This document shows, piece after piece, positions 7,230 through 10,214 of a stretch of DNA of 10,214 nucleotides. Position numbers and translations under genes: made by a program. Source of the DNA: CAYFSC01 sp964345695 (lineage in GTDB: Bacteria; Bacteroidota; Rhodothermia; Rhodothermales; Salinibacteraceae); NCBI GenBank assembly GCA_964345695.1, contig CAYFSC010000115.1:1-10214 (forward strand), read 5' to 3'. Within the stretch, counting starts at the first letter, position 1, and each line of letters opens with the position of its first letter. The notes beneath the pieces were generated by a model. It saw only the letters and a list, made by a program, of their open reading frames with translations, did no database searches and was not told where the DNA came from.

Positions 7230-8009
7230 ATGGTTTCTCCTGCCCCCGGTTGCGTCCCGCCTTCCGTTCGTCAGTCGGCCTTCTTCAGCGCGGGGCTTTT
7301 GGTTCTGGGACTTGCGGCCGGTCTGCTGCTTGCCTTCCCTGCGACCGGACAGGCGCAAGACACGACCGACGTGTACTCCCAGCGGTCGCCCAGCCGCGAC
7401 GGAACCGGCAAGGTGTACTTGGGCCGGGAGATTTCGAAGGTCATGGGCCACCGCGGAGCTCGGTGGCTGGAGCGCCCGGAGCGGGCCCGCAAGGAGCGCC
7501 CCGACCTCGTGGTCGACAGCATGAACCTGCGCCCGACGGATGGGGTGGTCGACATCGGCGCCGGAACGGGATACTTCACCGTCCGCATCGCCCCGCGCGT
7601 TCCCCAGGGCCGGGTGTTCGCCGTCGACATCCAGCCCGAGATGCTGTCCATTCTGCGTGACACTGTGGCGCGTCGCGGCTTGAACAACGTGACACCGGTC
7701 CGCGGTACCGTCACCGATCCTCGCCTGCCGTCCGACTCGATCGACGCTGCGCTCATGGTGGACGCCTATCACGAGTTCTCGCATCCGCGCGAGATGATGC
7801 TGTCTCTCAAAGACGCCCTGGTGCCGGGCGGACGTGTGTTTCTGGTGGAGTACCGGAAGGAGGACCCGAGCGTCCCCATCAAGCCGCTGCACACCATGAC
7901 CGAAGCCCAGGCGCGCAAGGAGATGGAGGCCGTCGGCTTTGAGTGGGTGGCGACCAAGGACATGCTCCCGCGCCAGCACTACATGATCTTCCGAAAGCCC
8001 GCGCAGTAA
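7230..8009 (+). CDS. class I SAM-dependent methyltransferase with signal peptide
   Basis: 259 residues. The enzyme core is a Rossmann-type methyltransferase: motif I VDIGAGTGYFT at 107-117, the acidic residue after strand 2 (D133 in AVDIQPEM), a motif II-like IDAALMVDAYHEF at 171-183, and a motif III-like LKDALVPGGRVFLVEY at 193-208. A segment before the core, VMGHRGARWLERPERAR (71-87), recurs in a family of methyltransferases that often carry export signals. Residues 1-43 look like a Sec signal: a basic residue at 14, a hydrophobic core at about 18-37 and a plausible cleavage site at GQA-Q (42/43). The mature protein would then lie outside the cytoplasm, where SAM is not normally available, so localisation and activity are both open. 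The substrate is unknown. The ATG at 7230 is preferred because it starts the signal peptide; no Shine-Dalgarno is visible. It lies 227 bp after the preceding ORF and 223 bp before the lipoprotein gene. Confidence 0.93.
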   Translation: MVSPAPGCVPPSVRQSAFFSAGLLVLGLAAGLLLAFPATGQAQDTTDVYSQRSPSRDGTGKVYLGREISKVMGHRGARWLERPERARKERPDLVVDSMNLRPTDGVVDIGAGTGYFTVRIAPRVPQGRVFAVDIQPEMLSILRDTVARRGLNNVTPVRGTVTDPRLPSDSIDAALMVDAYHEFSHPREMMLSLKDALVPGGRVFLVEYRKEDPSVPIKPLHTMTEAQARKEMEAVGFEWVATKDMLPRQHYMIFRKPAQ

Positions 8010-8126
8010 GTCCCGGCGGTCATTTTCTGAAGGGCCACGGGTCGAATGCCGGAGCAATCTGCCATTTCGGAGTGGGGCGTTTCCTTCGAAGCAACAACTT
8101 CACACTGTTGCGGTAGCCCCTCTCGC

Positions 8127-8147
8127 CTGCCAGTCTCGGGACTGCAG
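8127..8147 (+). other. stem-loop in the gap before the lipoprotein gene
   Basis: CTG-c-CAGTC-TCGG-GACTG-CAG folds as an 8-bp stem with one bulged C and a four-base loop. It is 118 nt after the methyltransferase stop and 86 nt before the lipoprotein ATG. There is no T-tract, so it is not a standard intrinsic terminator. It could be a leader structure or chance. Confidence 0.3.
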
Positions 8148-8232
8148 ACGCGCACCGCCGTTGCGACCGAACACCTCCCGGACGGATCCGTGCCTGCACA
8201 GAACGGGATTTCCAATTCGCCACCTTCCGCTT

Positions 8233-9066
8233 ATGTGCGGTTGCTCCGCTTCTCGCTGCGGGGGGTCGTGGGGACTCGCGGGTCTGGTTTTCATCGCGGT
8301 TCTCCTCGGCGCCTGCAGCAGTCCGTCAACCCTCCAACGTCACACCCTTTCGGGCGCGCCGTCGGTGGATGGTTCGCTGGACGAGTGGGACGGAAGCCTC
8401 TCGTACGTCGGCGAAAAGCCGGTCTCGCTGAGCGTCGCCCCAACCGACAGCCTTCTCGTTGTCGCTGTCGCACTGCAGGATCGCAGCCTGGTGCGCTCGG
8501 TAGCCAAGAATGGCCTCCGAGTCTGGATTGACCCTACGGGCGGAGAGCAGCGGACCTACGGCATCCACTATCCGCTCGGCCTTCGCAAGCAGCGCGCCTC
8601 GCGGTCCGGGCCGGAGCCGTCGGCGGCGTCTCGATCTTCCCGCTCACTGTCGATTCAGGACGTGTCTCTGTCCGAATTGGACATCATCCGCGGGGAGGCC
8701 CACCGGCGCGTTCCGGCACGCCACTCATCAGGGCTTCGGGCAAACGTGAGCCTGTCGCAGGGAGCGCTGATTTACGAACTGGCGATCCCGGTGGGCGACG
8801 CGTCCGGTGCGCCCGAGAACTACGGCCTTCGCCAGAAGCTGCGCGGCCCCATTGGTGTGGGACTGGAAACGCCGGCGCCGGAAGACGAGTCGATGCAGCG
8901 TCCAGACCGCCCGAGTCAGGGCATTCCGTCGGTGACCGGAACATCGCAGCGCGGGCGCTCGCCCCGCCAGGGACGGCAGCAACCCCCCGCCTCCTCGCAG
9001 CAGCAGAGCCCGGACCTGCCAACGCTGGACGTGTGGACGACCGTTGTTCCTGCCTCGGGCGAGTAA
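8233..9066 (+). CDS. lipoprotein with CBM9-like domain
   Basis: 277 residues. From the ATG at 8233 the N-terminus has a hydrophobic core at about 14-25 followed by the lipobox L25-G26-A27-C28, so it should be lipidated at C28 and anchored in a membrane. Residues about 38-115 match the style of CBM9-like/DOMON carbohydrate-binding or sensor domains: APSVDGSLDEWDG at 42-54, then the strands SLLVVAVALQD (73-83) and GLRVWIDPTGGEQ (94-106). YELAIPVGD at 181-189 is the usual late strand. A serine/arginine-rich insert lies at about 120-140, and the C-terminal third (215-262) is low complexity, rich in Gln, Pro, Ser and Arg. A TTG at 8161 would extend the protein by 24 residues but would bury the lipoprotein signal, so the ATG is chosen. 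Ligand and role are unknown. The family assignment is moderate; the lipoprotein call is strong. Confidence 0.87.
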   Translation: MCGCSASRCGGSWGLAGLVFIAVLLGACSSPSTLQRHTLSGAPSVDGSLDEWDGSLSYVGEKPVSLSVAPTDSLLVVAVALQDRSLVRSVAKNGLRVWIDPTGGEQRTYGIHYPLGLRKQRASRSGPEPSAASRSSRSLSIQDVSLSELDIIRGEAHRRVPARHSSGLRANVSLSQGALIYELAIPVGDASGAPENYGLRQKLRGPIGVGLETPAPEDESMQRPDRPSQGIPSVTGTSQRGRSPRQGRQQPPASSQQQSPDLPTLDVWTTVVPASGE

Positions 9067-9481
9067 AAGGGGCGGGGCCGCCTCCCATTCTCGGCCGGAA
9101 CCGGCGGCATCGCCGCTTCCCGCCACGTGGGGCGTTCTTCCTTCGCGTCGCGTCATTTCGCCCCAACCGGCACGGCCCCCGGCTCTCTTCGCGTGCCTGA
9201 AGCGGTCTGGTTGTCGTCGCATCCGCCCCGCTGTGCGGCGTTTTGCCGCCGCTCGCGCCCCTCTGACAGCGGTCGCGCGCATGCTGGTCTGCGGTCCTCA
9301 TGGACCTTTCTGGCCTGGCATGTGCTTTGCGGTCTCGTTTCTGTACCGTGCACGTCCGACCCCTGGCTGCTTCATAGTGGGGCGCTGCGGCGCCCGCTCG
9401 CGTCCCCTCTCTGGACCGCGCGAGGCCGTCCTGCACGGGATCGTCCGTCCTCTGCTCCTCTTCACGTTCGGCATCACCATC
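9067..9481 (+). other. non-coding stretch of about 415 bp
   Basis: No convincing gene here. The frame of the downstream coiled-coil gene stays open through it, but the translation is Arg/Pro/Cys-rich and protein-unlike until the ATG at 9482. Small inverted repeats are present: GCCGG-AA-CCGGC at 9094-9105, GCGGC-GTTTT-GCCGC at 9235-9249, and a 6-bp perfect stem GGGCGC-TGCG-GCGCCC at 9380-9395. None has a T-tract. The coding-sense strand is pyrimidine-rich in places. It presumably contains the end of the lipoprotein transcript and the promoter and leader of the next gene. Confidence 0.5.
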
Positions 9482-9904
9482 ATGGAGGATACGTGCAAAG
9501 GCCCCGTAACCTTTGATACTCCCGATTCGCCCCAGGAAGCCCGCCAGCGGCTTTCGGAGCTTCGCGATCACATTCGAGACATCCAGAACAAGCTCGCCAG
9601 CCACACCCCGAACGGCACGGGGTCGGCGACCAGCAGCCGCTGGCAGGACGTTGCCCTGCGCGCCCTCCTCGAGCGGAAGCAGGAGCTGGAGCACCTGCAG
9701 GAGTGGCTGCACAAAAGCCAGATTCGGAAGACGGCCGAAACCTTGGAGGTGGATCTCGACCAGGCCGACGACGTCATCCGCGTCGCGAACAATCTGATCC
9801 AGACGCTCCAAAACGAGAATCGGGCGGAGCTCACGGAGTTTGAAACGCGCATGGTGGACCTCGTGCGATTTTATGTTCTGGAGAAGAGCAGCTACAGACA
9901 ATAG
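9482..9904 (+). CDS. small helical/coiled-coil protein, unknown function
   Basis: 140 residues, no signal peptide, predicted cytoplasmic and almost all alpha-helical. Helix 1 covers about 16-40 (EARQRLSELRDHIRDIQNKL). A Gly/Ser/Thr-rich linker follows at 41-52, then helix 2 at about 53-85 (RWQDVALRALLERKQELEHL, then QEWLHKS) and helix 3 at about 88-136, with heptad-like hydrophobic spacing. The composition is Glu/Leu/Gln/Arg-rich and low in Gly, as in coiled coils. I do not recognise a family. The ATG at 9482 is chosen because protein-like sequence begins exactly there; the open frame upstream is not protein-like. It is preceded by 415 bp without a gene and followed by tRNA-Asp 137 bp on. It could be an oligomerising or scaffold protein, but that is only a guess. 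Confidence 0.85.
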   Translation: MEDTCKGPVTFDTPDSPQEARQRLSELRDHIRDIQNKLASHTPNGTGSATSSRWQDVALRALLERKQELEHLQEWLHKSQIRKTAETLEVDLDQADDVIRVANNLIQTLQNENRAELTEFETRMVDLVRFYVLEKSSYRQ

Positions 9905-9967
9905 CGACGGACGCTCCATCCGCAGACAGCCACAGAACGCCTCCAGTACCGCACCGGCTTCGCGTCG

Positions 9968-10004
9968 ATGTTCTGTGAACATTCCGGGCCGCTGGAACCT
10001 GTTC
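9968..10004. promoter_or_regulatory. GAAC/GTTC palindrome cluster upstream of tRNA-Asp
   Basis: ATGTTC-TGT-GAACAT (9968-9982) is a perfect inverted repeat with a three-base centre. GAAC-CT-GTTC (9995-10004) is a second one. GAACATTCC (9977-9985) can alternatively pair with GGAA-cc-TGTTC (9994-10004). The cluster is 64 bp after the coiled-coil stop and ends 38 bp before the tRNA. It may be a regulator site, part of the tRNA promoter region, or a 3' structure of the upstream mRNA. A TATTTC at 10014-10019 is a possible -10, without a good -35. Confidence 0.35.
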
Positions 10005-10041
10005 TCATGACGGTATTTCAAAGGGACCGAAATCATCAGAC

Positions 10042-10115
10042 GGTCCGGTAGTTCAGTTGGTTAGAATGCTGCCCTGTCACGGCAGAGGTCGCGGGTTCGA
10101 GTCCCGTCCGGACCG
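10042..10115 (+). tRNA. tRNA-Asp (anticodon GUC)
   Basis: A complete 74-nt cloverleaf. Acceptor stem: GGTCCGG (10042-10048) with CCGGACC (10108-10114). D-stem: GTTC/GAAT, with the GG of the D-loop at 10059-10060. Anticodon stem: CTGCC/GGCAG, around the loop CTGTCAC with GTC at 10076-10078. Variable loop: AGGTC. T-stem: GCGGG/CCCGT, with loop TTCGAGT. The discriminator is G at 10115, as expected for Asp. The CCA end is not encoded, so it must be added by a nucleotidyltransferase. Confidence 0.98.
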
Positions 10116-10124
10116 CACCGACTC

Positions 10125-10159
10125 CCCGCTAGGCCCTTGCAGGCTTAGCGGGATTTTTT
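10125..10159 (+). terminator. intrinsic terminator of the tRNA-Asp transcript
   Basis: An 11-bp stem, CCCGCTAGGCC (10125-10135) with GGCTTAGCGGG (10142-10152), has one G-U pair and a six-base loop. It is followed by A and six T residues (10154-10159). It starts 10 nt after the tRNA, so the tRNA is transcribed as the last, perhaps only, gene of its unit. Confidence 0.94.
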
Positions 10160-10214
10160 ATGCGGCGCGACAGGCGGGTGGCCCCTTTCTGCCCCGAGCG
10201 GTCCGCATCTTCTC

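Noticed and set aside
7215..8057. 280-codon open frame on the minus strand
   Set aside because: Antisense to the methyltransferase, which has a full set of SAM motifs.
9044..9481. N-terminal extension of the coiled-coil protein
   Set aside because: The frame is open, but the sequence is Arg/Pro/Cys-rich and unlike the helical protein that starts at the ATG at 9482.
8684..10036. 450-codon open frame on the minus strand
   Set aside because: It mirrors the coiled-coil gene and the lipoprotein 3' end; the composition is low in information and there is no domain.
10160..10214. possible start of a plus-strand gene at the ATG at 10160
   Set aside because: It directly abuts the terminator T-tract, and only 18 codons are visible before the window ends, with no recognisable sequence.

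Overview
The window is about 10.2 kb of chromosomal, GC-rich bacterial DNA. None of the protein genes has a clear Shine-Dalgarno sequence before its start. Together with the protein types (a secreted SAM-methyltransferase, a CBM9-like lipoprotein and a tRNA gene with no encoded CCA), this suggests a Bacteroidota/Rhodothermota-type bacterium such as Salinibacter or a relative. That placement is inference; no marker gene here fixes it.

Left part, minus strand (44-6067): three separate, well-formed genes with gaps of about 150 bp, so probably not a tight operon. In transcription order from the right they are a beta-CASP metallo-beta-lactamase-fold nuclease (4673-6067), a secreted alpha/beta hydrolase (3102-4520), and a 968-residue FAD plus iron-sulfur 2-hydroxyacid dehydrogenase of the YdiJ/GlcD-GlcF fusion type (44-2950). 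The gap before the hydrolase holds an 18-bp tandem repeat and a perfect TATAAT inside a palindrome.

Middle (6068-6474): a divergent intergenic region of about 400 bp that serves both directions. It holds a short 12-bp tandem repeat next to the rightward genes.

Right part, plus strand (6475-9904): a 52-residue membrane protein; an ORF that looks like the body of an exported beta-rich domain but has no proper N-terminus; a class I SAM-methyltransferase with a signal peptide; a lipoprotein with a CBM9-like domain; a non-coding stretch of about 415 bp; and a 140-residue helical/coiled-coil protein of unknown function. Several of these products are predicted to be membrane-bound or exported, but nothing shows that they form one pathway.

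Right end: tRNA-Asp(GUC) followed by a textbook intrinsic terminator. A cluster of GAAC/GTTC palindromes lies between the coiled-coil gene and the tRNA.

I see no mobile element, CRISPR array, defence system or biosynthetic cluster. The window reads mostly as ordinary chromosome. The items most worth a second look are the N-terminally incomplete ORF at 6634-7002, the secreted methyltransferase, and the repeat/palindrome architecture before the hydrolase and before the tRNA.
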